Source: Pleurotus djamor (lineage: Eukaryota; Basidiomycota; Agaricomycetes; Agaricales; Pleurotaceae). From it: 64,000 nucleotides of DNA. The position numbers were made by a program, and so were the translations under genes. Of this stretch, positions 50,453-61,429 are shown one piece after another. The DNA lies in the NCBI GenBank assembly GCA_029747585.1, contig JAPEVF010000135.1, positions 1-64,000 on the forward strand. The letters run 5' to 3'. Below the pieces are notes generated by a model. That model did not search any database. It saw only the letters and a program-made list of their open reading frames with translations, and was not told the origin of the DNA. Positions within the stretch are counted from its first letter, which is position 1; every line of letters begins with the position of its first letter.

Positions 50453-51451
50453 CTAGTAGACCTGAATGACCTCTCGAGCTATAACCTCGGGGACTTGCTC
50501 ATGGAACGTAACGTTTGTGAGCGAAGCCACCTTCAACGCCATTTCACGGATGGCTTTAGTATCATTGACTGTCGCTCCTTGCTGCATCGCTGCGAGATAA
50601 AACCACGACGCTTCCCTCGGGAAATCATCCAAGATGCTCGCAGCGATGAGGCTGTAAGACATCTCGAGCATCGACACCACGGAGGAGTGGCCAAGAACTA
50701 AGCCATAAGAGAACGCCGTGAAAATCGCTATGATTAGCTGTAAGTCTGAGGAGAGTCGGAGAGCTCGTATAGCTACGCACCGATGTCTGGGGAAGAAGAC
50801 TTGAGAATGTCTTCAGCTCTGGCTCCTCCGACCTCACCAAACGCGTCAGTAAGAAACTTATGGCCGCGTTCAGTAAAATCGGATAAGGGCCTTGCGAAAT
50901 CGCTATAGGAAGGTAAACGGGTAAATAAAGGGCACATGGGCACATGGGAAACTGGTGAAAGACAATGGCTTACCGCAAGGGCAAAGAGAGCTTTTCGATG
51001 ATATCTTTCGGTACAATGTTGTTCAATAGTGATATCGTCGTGACAGCCTGAAGAGTTAGAAATCGAATATTACTTGAGATAGTCCACAGTGAAAACGACG
51101 TAGACAATTACCCGAGGGATACCATTAGTAACGCTTGCTTTTAATAAGGCTTCTTGCATCTTTTTGACCAGGGTAACGTGGTCGTCAAAATCAACGTTGC
51201 CATTACCGTATGCTTTGAGGTCTTCCAGAGCAACTTGGTAGACGGACACGACGGCATCGGGTCGACGGGCAGCGTTGAAGGCCACGGCGGCAACCAGATA
51301 CCACGGACTGCCGAGGACTACTTGAGAGATCAGGGATGGTCAATGATGGCGCTGCGGTAAGATACGAACCTGGGTGAAGCCGCAAGGACGCGGCTGTAGG
51401 TGGGCAAAGAGTTTTAAGTTGCTGAATGGCGGTAGTGGAGACTGCGTCCAT
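50453..51451 (-). CDS. AhpD-like protein, copy B4
   Basis: ATG at 51451 (MDAVSTTAIQQLKTLCPPTA) lies about 40 nt below a conserved ACAAAAGGGCGAG box (51487-51500, minus strand). Exon 2 has VAAVAFNAARRPDAVVSVYQ and EALLKASVTNGIPR. A later exon carries the LSSDLQLIIAIFTAFSYGL-like junction, and the last exon LVLGHSSVVSMLEMSYSLIA, QQGATVNDTKAIREMALKVA and PEVIAREVIQVY. Four introns sit where B2 has them. There is no CxxC redox pair. All exons appear open. On its left end it is followed by adenylate kinase; upstream lies an SDR remnant and then F-box A5, the basic array layout. Confidence 0.78.
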
Positions 51452-51505
51452 AGCTTTTGGGGATTGAAGGAAACTGAGGGATTGCTCGCCCTTTTGTACG
51501 TTTCG

Positions 51506-52009
51506 TACTCTGTGGAAGGGCGGTGGTTCGAGACAGACTGAAGCAGCTGACCTCGAGAGAGCGACGAAGTTTGTTATTCATGTTGATGAGAACATCAACC
51601 GCAATCTGAGCGTGAAGACATCTTGAGTTAACGGTCAATCGCTAGGAAAGGGAGGTACCTAGTGGGAGTACTCAGTATAGTCGAAAAATAAGCTTCCCAG
51701 CACCTGACGTGACGGAGTAGTTAATTTAGGGCATAATTCAACTCACACGAGAAAGTTTCTACGAAGAGGTGGGGATGGAATCACACCAAGCAAGCGTAGA
51801 AAGTCACGCACCACGAAGATTAGAACTTCTGTCCTAAAATACCATGAAGATGCTGGTCGATCATGTTGCGAGCATTGTTGGTGAGATCAAGAGTTTTGAA
51901 GCACAGAGCATGGATAAGAGTTAATTGTGAGTCAGTGGTGCGGAAAAGATGGCCAAGGACAAGAACATATTTATTGGAGGAACATATCGACAACAGAAGG
52001 GGTTGAGAT
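51506..52009. other. Spacer upstream of AhpD B4
   Basis: No gene is supported. The proximal part must contain the B4 promoter; the conserved VFELI-type block of other copies is not clear here. Confidence 0.4.
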
Positions 52010-52480
52010 TGCTTATCAGAAGACCGCGACATGTCCGCTCGTTCTTTGACTTCTGTTTCCCGTGCCTACGTTCTGGACAGCAAGTAATCTGTCGCTTTCC
52101 ACAGGAAGCGGCGGCAAATCCTTTCCCGAAGCACGCCAGGATAACCATGGCCGCTTTCGTTGGGTCTGGTGCCGTGTCTGATGTCAGATACCACAAGAAA
52201 CTCAACAGAGAGTGTCTGTTTACAACTCACCGAAGCTTGAGATTCAATGTGAGAATCCTAGCGATGCAGCACAGGACTATCCTGACTGGTGGGTCAACTT
52301 CGCGCAAAAACATAATTAAGGTGGGTTCGCGAGATGTCGAGAGTGAGGCAGACACGTACTTCTTCGAGAATACTCGTACACAGGCCCCAGAACAAGTCGA
52401 ACTGAGGCCGACCATCTTCAGAGGTCCCCCCTACTGCTTCATCCCTGCTTTGTTCTCTTCGTCCAATACATGCGTCTTAA
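52010..52480 (-). pseudogene. SDR pseudogene (decayed copy of the 26.6-27.6 kb gene)
   Basis: On the minus strand 52010-52190 can be read as DPTKAAMVILACFGKGFAAA, matching DPAKAAKVMLELSLEKDLPL of the intact SDR, with similar following residues. 52320-52440 resembles the SDR segment at 27180-27300, including an intron-exon junction. The middle of the gene is missing and several stops occur. It lies head-to-head with F-box A5, as the intact SDR does with A2. Confidence 0.7.
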
Positions 52481-52581
52481 AGCACCATAAGGCATCCGAG
52501 AATTCCAAGTGGGACACATCGCGTTAGGGTGGATTTGAGGCAAGGTTGCGGGTGCAATTTGTGAACAGGCAACTACTCACT

Positions 52582-52612
52582 AACTGTGGGAATCCTTTAT
52601 CCCACGATCAGA
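52582..52612 (+). promoter_or_regulatory. Palindromic leader element, copy d (upstream of A5)
   Basis: It reads CTGTGGGAATCCTTTATCCC followed by ACGATCAG, with GTGGGA and TCCCAC as perfect inverted arms. It lies 58 nt before the A5 start. Confidence 0.62.
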
Positions 52613-52669
52613 ATGTGATCGACTGGTTTCTCATGGTTTCTCATTCACAAGTTCACACAGCACATATCG

Positions 52670-53845
52670 ATGCAGAGAACACGACAACTCCCGCACGAAC
52701 TCCTCCTCCACATCATCGAATTTATTGACGTCGAGGACAAAGGATCTCTCTTCAACCTGCTCCTTTCGTGTCGCACACTTCACACCTTCGCTGAACCACG
52801 GTTCTACTGCGATGTTTCGTTCATTGAGACACCGGACAATAGTTCACATCTATTGGCAAAAATGGCTACGTTTTACGCACAAATACTGAAACAAAATGCC
52901 CGTCTTTCGCTCTTCGTTCGCCAGTTCTCGTTCTCTACGGCTCCTTACAAGCCCACGCCCGATGATGTCATCGTCAAAATCCTCCCGTTGCTCATCAACT
53001 TGGACTCGTTTCGGTTCTCATGTCCTGACGGGCGCAATATTCCCTCCACCTCCATATTGAGATTTTTGCGGTCACCCAAACTCCAAACGCTTATTTGGGG
53101 ACCCAGGCTTCCGGAAGAGGTGTCTTCCTTAAAGCAATTTTTAGAGTCACATCCTTCAATTCAGCACCTCGAAGTACCATATACGCATTCTCTTGATTCT
53201 CTTAGGCCTAATTCCTTACCCCATCTACGAAAGCTGGCAACGACCCTTGGAATGATAAGGATTCTTCTCCCCAATGGACAAATCACGCACCTCAGGCTTG
53301 ACTCATCTATTCCACGATCTCTTCGTGATGAAACCGTAACCAAATTCTTTTCGAAAGTAACGCATCTCTTACCGCCGCGCGGGTATCGTGCAGAACATCT
53401 CATGGAAATGATTAGTCATATGCCTGATCTTCAATGCCTGTGCTATCGTCCCTATGTGAGCCTTAATTCCCGTTTGAACACTTGTCAATCACACTGATAT
53501 GATTTTCTTTGATTGTAGCGTATAGGTGTCTCCGAGGAAGAATTCTCCCAGTTATTCATTGCCAATGAAGCTCACCTGACTCTCAAGAAATTCAAGTATT
53601 TTTCGATCTCCAGGCCCGCCAGTTCTTTCCACTTTGTCGATAACGTCTTCGATTTGTTCAAGAGTATCCCTTCCCTCCGCGTCTTCGACTTTGAAAATGA
53701 TGGCTCGCCGACATTTACTCGGTATTACCATTCTGGTCATTCCGTTGTCATGCCCCTTCCTGGCATGTTTCGCGACACTTGGCCATCTGAGCATGAGCTT
53801 TCCCACATTCTACAGGGACCTGCTCAGACCGCGACAGAGTACTAG
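52670..53845 (+). CDS. F-box-like protein, copy A5 (intact)
   Basis: Exons 52670-53455 and 53519-53845 sum to 371 codons (370 residues) with a single 63-nt intron. ATG at 52670 gives MQRTRQLPHELLLHIIEFID and SLFNLLLSCRTLHTFAEPRF, an F-box-like helix set. The middle is leucine-rich (ILPLLINLDSFRFSCPDGRN, LEVPYTHSLDSLRPNSLPHL). Exon 2 has LFIANEAHLTLKKFKYFSIS, FDLFKSIPSLRVFDFEND and GTWPSEHELSHILQ, the family's strongly kept C-terminal block. No lesion was found. As an F-box-like protein it would be expected to bind Skp1 and a substrate, but Skp1 contact residues were not tested. It starts 190 nt after the SDR remnant and is followed by A6 on the same strand. Confidence 0.83.
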
Positions 53846-54056
53846 ATTCAATCCTTCGCAATAAGAACTAAGGATGACTTACCTTCAAAATTCGCTCACA
53901 TCCCTTAACTTATCTGTGCAAATGGCAAGCGCGAAGGCCGGGTCACACTCGCAACCAAGTCCACGAGGTCATCACCATACATGAGCCAAAAATGGCAAAG
54001 ACCGTCTCGGGCGCTAGCAAGGATCGCATGTTGACTGCTACCCATCATAGCCAGTG
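53846..54056. other. Short spacer between F-box copies A5 and A6
   Basis: In these 211 nt no palindromic leader matching the other copies is visible in front of A6, which sets it apart. Confidence 0.4.
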
Positions 54057-55249
54057 ATGACTATGAAAGGCTCTCAACTCCCGCACGAACTTCTCCGCGA
54101 TATCGTCGATTACATCGATCTCAACGACAAGTCATCCTTACTCAACTTACTCGTTTCCTGTCGCACCCTTTGCGCTATCACCGAGCCGCACTTCTACCAC
54201 GACGTTGTCTTTACAATCGAGGCATCTCGCGACCGTTCGCATCTGGGAAAAAGGATCAAGAGCTTCTACGAGCTAATATCTAAAGATCGTACTCGTCTTG
54301 CCCCCTTCATTCACCAGATCACGTTCGCTACGGGTCCTCCCGAGCTCATGTTTGAGGAGGTCGCCATCATCTCGGAAATCCTCCCATTACTCATAAACTT
54401 GGAGACCTTCAACTTCTCTAATTTCGACTTGAATACTCCCCGCGCACCTCTCTTGAAATCGTCTTGCTCCCCCAAACTCCAAACCGTCATTTGGAACTGT
54501 TCGTTCCTAAATCAATCATACTACCTCAATGAATTCCTTGAGTTACACCCTTCGATTCAACGCCTCGAATTACTTCACAAACACCATCCCGTGCATCTTT
54601 CATTCCCCTCTCTTCCTAATCTACGAGAGCTTGTAGCAACTCCCGAAGTCGCTTGGGCCCTCATTCCCGACCGGCATGTTACCCATCTCAAGCTTCATTC
54701 AACTTTATCTCAGTCAATGTTGCTTCATGGTCCGATTGGGAACCAATGCCTGTCAAAGTTGACTCATTTCCAGATGTCGCGACAGGGATATATGATGCGC
54801 TATCTCAACTTGATCAGACATATGTCCAATCTTCAATGCTTAATCTGTCCTCTGACTGTGAGTTTTGATCCTCATTATACGTTTTGCACAACAGCGCTGA
54901 CGATGTCAATTTTTCATAATCTCAGTACATCAGCACATCCATTACACAACTCCCCCAATTATTCATTACCGGCGAACTTGGCTCGAGGCTCTCGAGGTTG
55001 GAGTATTTCTCACTCAATACCGGGCGCCGTATGGACTTTTCCCTCTCGGTCCAAACTGTTCTTGATCTGTTCAAGAGCCTCCCTTCCCTTCGTGTCTTTG
55101 ACCTACAAATTGATTACTCCAACTTTACTCGGTATCGACACGACGGTCAATCCGCTGTCATGCCCCTCCCTATGTTTCAAGGCACTTGGCCATCCGACCA
55201 TGAGCTTGCACGTATTTTACAGACACCTGTTAAGACCGTGTTAGAGTAG
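54057..55249 (+). CDS. F-box-like protein, copy A6 (intact)
   Basis: Exons 54057-54857 and 54926-55249 sum to 375 codons (374 residues). ATG at 54057 gives MTMKGSQLPHELLRDIVDYI followed by DKSSLLNLLVSCRTLCAITE. The leucine-rich middle includes ILPLLINLETFNFSNFDLNT and HPSIQRLELLHKHHPVHLSF. Exon 2 contains LSRLEYFSLNTGRRMDFSLS, LDLFKSLPSLRVFDLQIDYS and MFQGTWPSDHELARILQTPV, ending KTVLE. It has one intron at the same site as A1 and A5. It is most similar to A4 and A7, which are both damaged, so A6 is the intact member of that subgroup. Confidence 0.83.
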
Positions 55250-55697
55250 GCTACAGGGCTGAGCCACCCACCGTCTCTATCTCCCCGTTCAAATTCACCG
55301 GAGGAGCTCACTTGAAGAAGAAAGCGCTCGAACTCGACCTCCACGGTGTCGCGGCAGCCAGATCCATTCCATGGTATCCTTCAACACAAACGAGGACCTC
55401 CACCACATCGCCGACACCTTTCTCATTCTTTGCCCGCTTCTTGTGATAACCACTCAACCCACGCCAAAATCTCAACATGGTCTAGCGCGCAATTATCCTA
55501 GCCACCCACCAATCCCGCTCCGAGCCCGACCAAACCAAGGCTGTGCGGCGAGACAACAAACGATCTCTCCCGATATAGTCGCCAGAAGTTCCAATCTCAT
55601 AGCGGGCGTGACGGCCACCCTAAAAGCTTCACCGTCTGTCCCCCGAATCACTTGTTACACAACATGGCTAATTATAGCAACGTAGCCTCTGAACAGG

Positions 55698-55705
55698 TAT
55701 AAAAG
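55698..55705 (+). promoter_or_regulatory. TATA box of the small secreted-protein gene
   Basis: TATAAAAG, 117 nt before the ATG at 55822. Confidence 0.5.
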
Positions 55706-55821
55706 CTAGCCACTCTAGTTGCGTGATTCTTCAGCAGTGCTGGCCACTTCTCAAGACATCTACTCGCAACACATCGCTAGAGCCGTGCTCTTGTACCCTT
55801 CACTTCTTGTTCTCTTCAACC

Positions 55822-56238
55822 ATGCAGTTCTCCATGAAATTCGCTGTCCTTGCATTCCTCGCGCAGGTTGTCGTCATTAGTGCTTCCCCTATGTAAGTAT
55901 GCAACACCTCCTCAAGTATCCTTTGCTGATAGATTCCTAGTGCTGATGATGGTCAATTCGATGATTCCCTTGTTGCTCGTGCGCCAAATAAACGCTCCGT
56001 GGCAAGTTATCTACTCAGATATTACGTTGATTGGTATACTTACCAGAACACCGCCTGTCTGTCTAGCAAGAAGACTGTGAAGACTTCTGTACCGCGGTTT
56101 TCCCATTCCGGAGCCCAGCTTGGCAGCGGTGTGTTCAAGACTGTGTTGGGGCACACTACCCTTCCCCACCTCCGACCCCACCTCGACCCCGACCTCGACC
56201 CTTGCCTCAGCAGAAGCAGCCGAAAACGGGAGTTATGA
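55822..56238 (+). CDS. Small secreted protein with signal peptide and Kex2-type site
   Basis: ATG at 55822 gives MQFSMKFAVLAFLAQVVVIS then ASP, a clear signal peptide. A 48-nt intron (55893-55940, GTAAGT..CCTAG) joins to IADDGQFDDSLVARAPNKRS. The dibasic KR is a likely Kex2 cleavage site that would remove a short propeptide. The mature part begins SVASYLLRYYVDWYTYQNTA and ends in a Pro/His/Asp/Leu-rich stretch (HLRPHLDPDLDPCL) and a basic tail. The length is 122 residues with only two cysteines in the mature part. I recognise no family. It is embedded between F-box A6 and AhpD B5. Signal peptide, propeptide and host-like promoter make it a plausible secreted gene, but the 3' half could include a missed intron. 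Confidence 0.6.
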
Positions 56239-56266
56239 AGAAGACAAAGAGTAAATAGCGGGCACT

Positions 56267-56354
56267 GTTATGTCCTTCCCTATGTTCCAGGGCACTTGAC
56301 CATCCGACCACGAGCTCTTGTGCATTCTACAAACACCTGTTCAGTGTTAGAGTA
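56267..56354 (+). pseudogene. F-box-like 3' end fragment
   Basis: About 88 nt match the last coding block of A6 (MSFPMFQGT then PSDHELLCILQTPVQ). The Trp codon of GTWPS has become TGA. It is the detached end of another F-box copy, directly after the secreted-protein gene. Confidence 0.75.
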
Positions 56355-56528
56355 GAGGACATAACCTTAGTATTCTGGTTCTCGTTCTCAAAATTACTGT
56401 CAAAATCGTAAGGTCCCACCAAGTCATGCGCATGAACTGTCAAACCCGCATCTCATACTGTGCCACAATGCTTCTCTGTAATACGAACCTAGGCCACAAC
56501 GGCACACCTACTATAAGTATACGAAAGA

Positions 56529-57527
56529 CTAGTGAACCTGAATCATCTCCTTGGCGACGACCTCTGGGACTGCTCCCCGAAATGTGGTATTCGTGAGGGA
56601 AGCTACTTTCAGTGCCATTTCCCGGACGGCTTTCGTCTCTTCGATGGTTGCGCCGTGTCGCATGGCAGCGAGATAAAACCAAGAAACTTGTCTTGGAAAT
56701 TCATCCAAGATGCTGGCAGCGATGAGGATGTATGTAGTTTCAAGCGTAGACACGACGGAGCCATGTCCCAGGATTAACCCATAGGCGACAGTCGTAAGCA
56801 TCGCTAGAATGACAAAATACATGAGGGAACGAAGGCTTGTGGACAATGGAAGGGACCACGAACCACTGTCTGGCGATGAAGAGTTGATAAGGTCTTGAGC
56901 TTGAGCTCCCTCGACCTCACCAAACGCTTCGGTGAGAAACTGAGTACCGTGCGACGCGAGGTCGGAAAAGGGCCTAGAGAAATCCCTGTAAAATTTGATG
57001 TGTTAATCCGAGATCAACTCATACTCGCACCAGACAGGGAAGAGGCCAATGTAAATAGCTTACCGTACAGGTGTTTGAGAGAGCGTTTCGAGGATATCCT
57101 TGGGGACAACACTGTTCAATAGCAGCATCGTAGTCACAGCCTAAAAATACTGCTTGAAATCAATCCGCGTGTACAGAGAGAAAAACATCAATCACCCGCG
57201 GGATTCCATCGGTAACGCTTGCCTTTAACAAGGCTTCTTTGATTCTCCTGACAAGGGTTACATGGTCCTCGAAATCGACGTCGTCGCTCTGTACTCTGAG
57301 TTCTTCCAGAACGACTTTGTATACGGATACGACTGCTTCAGGATGGCGAGCGGCGTTGAAGGCCACGACGGCGACCAGATACCAAGGATTTTCGAGGACT
57401 AGACTGGAGCAATCAGGGCGGGACAGCTACATTAGAGTAGTACCGTCAAATGCGAACCTGGGGAGTCGGCTGTGGCTGGGTAAAGGGATTTCAGTTGCTG
57501 GATGACGGCAGGGGAAAGGGTGTCCAT
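56529..57527 (-). CDS. AhpD-like protein, copy B5
   Basis: ATG at 57527 (MDTLSPAVIQQLKSLYP) follows a conserved ACAAAAGGGCGAG box (about 57561-57575). Exon 2 has WYLVAVVAFNAARHPEAVVS and EALLKASVTDGIPR. The next exons have DFSRPFSDLASHGTQFLTEA. The last exon encodes VAYGLILGHGSVVSTLETTY, RHGATIEETKAVREMALKVA and AVPEVVAKEMIQVH with the stop at 56529. Four introns are at conserved positions. There is no CxxC pair. All exons are open. Upstream, at about 57590-57675, is the conserved block able to encode KDPVFELIQRIS in a different frame. Confidence 0.8.
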
Positions 57528-57560
57528 CGCTCGTTGAGATAGGAAGAATTGAAAATCCTC

Positions 57561-57675
57561 CTCGCCCTTTTGTAGTGTTCCGTACCCGAAATCGAGGGTG
57601 ATATCCGTTGAATTAGCTCAAACACTGGATCTTTAGTGCGGCTATTACTGTCCGAATCAGTATCATCAGCCGGAT
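57561..57675 (-). promoter_or_regulatory. Conserved upstream block and TATA-like box of AhpD copy B5
   Basis: ACTACAAAAGGGCGAGGA at about 57561-57577 and a block at 57590-57675 align with those of B1, B2 and B6 at the same distance from the start codon. Confidence 0.5.
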
Positions 57676-57889
57676 AATCGACGCGAGTGGTCATTGTTGG
57701 AGGAAAGATGGCGACTAGGAAGGGGAAGTAGCTTCTTCCTGGGAGAATGGAAAGACTGGATTGCAGGCCCTGTGTTCTCATGACACAAGGCCTTGCTGTG
57801 ACGACGGTATGCAGAGAGTAGAGCCTGAGACCTGAGAAATTGTGCGAAGAGAAGGGGTTTTGAGGACGTAGAACGTCACATCGGGATCA

Positions 57890-58115
57890 CAGAGGGTCAG
57901 ACTTGTCTAACGGAAGACCGCAGCATGTGCTCTCGGTTTCCAAGCTTCTTCAGCTTCGAGCTTTTATAGAAACTGAGGGCCAGAAATCCGTAGACATGAT
58001 TGGGACATCTTAAGCATAAGCGAACAGACCTACCAAGCCAAGTGCAATATTTTGTGGCTCACAGTGGGGAAAGGCAAAAGTGCAGATATTTGTGTCCTCC
58101 ATGGTCAGATTGAGA
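57890..58115 (-). pseudogene. SDR remnant (both ends kept, middle lost)
   Basis: 58025-58115 resembles the 5' end and leader of the intact SDR (27600-27720), including ACCAAGCCAAGT and GAGAAAGCG. 57905-57960 weakly resembles its 3' end. The central coding part is absent. It is again placed between an AhpD(-) copy and an F-box(+) copy. Confidence 0.55.
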
Positions 58116-58239
58116 AAGCGTATGAGATCGCGCTCTACGGGCAAGTAAGGACTCAGTAGACTCTGCCTTGCAATGTGCACCGTCAATTCAAACGTTGGGT
58201 GTCAAAGTCACTCGGAAGTAGACCAAGCAAACCTTGCTT

Positions 58240-58270
58240 ACCGTGAGAACCATAGTTCCCACGATCTATT
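58240..58270 (+). promoter_or_regulatory. Palindromic leader element, copy e (upstream of A7)
   Basis: It reads CCGTGAGAACCATAGTTCCC followed by ACGATCTATT, very close to copy c. It lies 43 nt before the A7 start codon. Confidence 0.6.
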
Positions 58271-58312
58271 GCAATTTAAATCGTAGTACCGACATGCCTC
58301 TATCCATCATCA

Positions 58313-59487
58313 ATGGAGGGCACTCGGCTCCCTCACGAAATTTTCTACTGTATTGTTGACCACATCGATCTCAAAGACACCTCAACCTACTCGTTTCCTG
58401 TCGCTCCCTTCGCGCCATCGCAGAGCCACGCTTCTACCGCGACGTTGCGTTTATACTTGAGGCATCACACAGTCGCCTACATCTAAGCGAAAGGATCAAG
58501 GGATTCTACAAGTGCATATCAAAGGATAATGCTCGTTTAGCTCCCTCAGTTCGCCGGTTCACATTCATCCTGGGTCCTCCTCATCCATGGAGTGATGTTT
58601 CCATCACCGAAGTCCTCCCACTGCTCGTCAACCTGGAATACTTTTGGTTTTATAATGTGGACCTGAATGTCCCTTTTTACTCCATCATAGATTCATTTCG
58701 CTCTGCCCAACTCAAAACAGTCATCTGGGAGTGCTTCTTCCCTAAACGGCCACNATTTTTTGGAGGAATTCTTACAGTTACACCCTTCAATTCGGCACCT
58801 CGAAGTACTTACCGTTCAAAGATGATATCGAGTTTATTGACCCTTTTCCTCCTCCACTTCTTCCTAATCTACGAGAGCTCGTGGCTAGTCCTGAGGTCGC
58901 ATGGACCCTCCAACCAGGCAGACATATAACCCACCTAAAGATTCACACACCTCTGTTACCGCCACCTCGCCCTCCAACCAATCTCCCAGACCTGTCGAGT
59001 TTGACTCACTTCTCGATGTCGCGTCAAATATCCATTTTACTTTACTTCGACTTGGCCAGTCATATGCCCAATCTTCAATGCTTGTTGTGTCATGTGCTGG
59101 TACGCTCCAATATCTGTCATACAACTTTGACCATAGGAGTATTGATGTGTAATTTTCAAGATGCTCGACATCCGCATTACAGACCTCCCTTCGTTATTCG
59201 CTACCGATGATGCTCGCTCAAAGTTCCAGAGGTTGGCGTACTTCTCGCTTTACACCAGCCGTTCTTTGGACTCTCCCATCCCGATGCAAACTGTTCTTGA
59301 TCTATTCAAGAGCGTGCCCTCCCTTCGTGTCTTTGATCTCAAAGTCGAGGACTCCTCGAACTTTACTCGGCATCGCCATGACTGTCAAGTCGTCGTCATG
59401 CCCCTTCCAATGTTCGGGGGCACTTGGCCATCTGAGCATGAACTTGCACGTATTTTACAGACACCCAATGAGACCGTCTTAGAGTAA
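58313..59487 (+). pseudogene. F-box-like copy A7, several frameshifts
   Basis: ATG at 58313 opens MEGTRLPHEIFYCIVDHIDL, then a 10-nt deletion relative to A6 (at about 58381) breaks the F-box segment. The homologous frame resumes as LLVSCRSLRAIAEPRFYRDV and continues to FFPKR. At 58754 an N is surplus: without it the frame reads RPHFLEEFLQLHPSIRHLEV. A further indel at about 58806 precedes LPFKDDIEFIDPFPPPLLPN. From there it is open through HMPNLQCLLCHVL, the intron and exon 2 (LRVFDLKVEDSSNFTRHRHD, GTWPSEHELARILQTPNETV) to 59487. At least two lesions are independent of the N, so it is a true pseudogene, most similar to A4 and A6. Confidence 0.82.
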
Positions 59488-59940
59488 ACTACGCGACTGA
59501 GCGCCTCTATGTATCTCTCCTTCAAATGTCTTCACGCCGGGGTCTGTAGAGTATGCATGATCAGGATATCTAGCATGCCGTCAATGAGAACACTTGTGTT
59601 GAACGTACGATCAGGCTCATCAACAGTTGGGTATCAGCGAACCTGTGGGGCGCCAGGATACTTCTTGGATGGTTTCCAGCTCCTCGTTGGTTACATCGCA
59701 CCATGCCCTCTGAGATACATGGGATCATTGGTACCGGCGTGTGTCCAGGATATTCCACGAACCCTACATCCAGTGGACTTTGGAATCGACGTTGGGAAAT
59801 TCCTCGCAGAGCTCGAAATAGAAGCTACAATCAGTGTAACGACCCTTGGAGGATCATTCAGAGTACTAGCAAGGATAAAAGCTAACGAGCTTTTCGGACA
59901 TATTTCAAACACACTTAAACGCGAATGAACAGATACTACT
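59488..59940. other. Spacer with one unrecognised open frame
   Basis: 59509-59928 on the plus strand stays open for 139 codons but has no recognisable domain and no family resemblance. It ends 13 nt before the AhpD B6 stop. It may be chance or a remnant. Confidence 0.3.
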
Positions 59941-60951
59941 TTAATAAACTTGAATCAGGTCTTTAGCAACCACCTCCGGAACTTTCTCGCGGAGCGTAAC
60001 ACCCGAGAGCGAAGCTACCTTCAGTGCCATATCCCGGATGGCCTGAATCTCCCCAATGGTTGCACCCTGTTCCATAGCAGCGCGATAGAACCAACACACT
60101 TCCCTAGGGAAGTCGTTCAAGATGCTCGCAGCGATAAGGATGCATGACGTCTCGATCGAAGACAAGACGGTGGAATGTCCGAGAACCAACGCATAGGAAC
60201 CAGTCGTCAAAATTCCTGAAAGATGGGTGTCAGCATGATCAAGAAGGAACATGAGAGCAATACCCTACGAACCGATATCTGGAGAACAAGAATTCAGAAG
60301 GTCTTGAGCTGGACCTTTTGCGATGTCATCGCCGAAAAAGTCACTGAGAAACTGATGACTGTGTAATGCCATATCGGAGAAAGGCCGAGTAAAATCTCTG
60401 TAATATAGATATGGTGATTGTTAACATGATGCGAGGGGATGCTACCAAGCAAAGAAATGACTTACCGTAAGGGTGAAGAAAACTTTTCAAGGACAGACTT
60501 GGGCACAGCGCTATTCAGAAGCGACATCGTCGTTACAGCCTAAATCACATGAAGATATCACCGTAAATCAGAGTAGTTTAAGGGCGGGAAGCATTCCATC
60601 GCTCACTCGAGGTATACCGTTGAAAAGACTGGCTTTCAACAAGGTTTCTTGAAGTTTGCTGACAAGGGTGACATGATCATCGAAATTGACATCGTCATTC
60701 CCATCTGCCCTGAGGTCTTCCAGAACGGCTTTATAGATGGACACGACGGCCTTGGGGGTGGTGGGCTGCGTTGAAAGCGGCAGCGGCGACCAAGTACCAA
60801 GGATTACCAAGTACTATTTCAAGTAATTAGGGATGACCTTGAACGATAGCAGAGCCGTGGCGTACGAACCTGGATGGAGTCGCAAGGACTCGGCCGGTGC
60901 GGGGTAGAGGGCTTTGAGTTCGTAGATGGTGGAAGGGGAGAGTGCGTCCAT
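59941..60951 (-). pseudogene. AhpD-like copy B6 with a 1-nt frameshift in exon 2
   Basis: ATG at 60951 (MDALSPSTIYELKALYPAPA) and all later exons match the family (ETLLKASLFNGIPR, EQGATIGEIQAIRDMALKVA, PEVVAKDLIQVY, stop at 59941). In exon 2 the frame reads VAAAAFNAAHHP and then breaks at a run of five G on the plus strand (60754-60758). With one base fewer it would continue KAVVSIYKAVLEDL like its paralogs. Either the copy is newly inactivated or the homopolymer length is wrong. Given other homopolymer faults in this assembly, an error is a real possibility. The promoter box ACAAAGGGCGAG is at about 60981-60993. Confidence 0.72.
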
Positions 60952-60980
60952 CTTTGAGATGGGAATAGGCTGGGAGCTAT

Positions 60981-61086
60981 CTCGCCCTTTGTATGTTTCG
61001 TCCTCCGTCTGGTATGATGACGTCTCTGGAATAAACTCAAACACCGGACCTTTGGACCGGCAATGACTGTCGCTATCAATGCCATC
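60981..61086 (-). promoter_or_regulatory. Conserved upstream block and TATA-like box of AhpD copy B6
   Basis: The ACATACAAAGGGCGAGAT box and a block at 61015-61086 can encode CRSKGPVFEFIPE in the same relative frame as the B2 and B5 blocks. The overall placement matches B1. Confidence 0.5.
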
Positions 61087-61429
61087 GGCCAGATAATCAG
61101 TCTCTGTTGGTACCGAAGGTATTTCTGTAAGAAGGACTGTAAGAAGGACAGCTCCGAGAAAGAGGACACACGTTGTCGTAGCTTTCTCTGGGAAACACGA
61201 AAAGCTAAACTGACGGGGTATGCTCTCATGATTTGATGGAGACGCGCACCAATCGAGCGATAAGGTTCCGGTTGTCGTGCACCAGGAGGGTTAGGGCTTT
61301 TCCAGTAGTCCAAGCTTTTGTGATGACACGGGGCGGCTATCCAGTAAATTGGACGTTGCCAGAGCTCAGGGGACGTAATGAGTTGGATTCAGAGGGAGCG
61401 TATCAAGTGTATATGATCAGTTAAGCGTG

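Noticed and set aside
59509..59928. 139-codon frame as a gene
   Set aside because: No recognisable domain, no copy elsewhere in the window, and it abuts the 3' end of B6; kept as a spacer note with low confidence.
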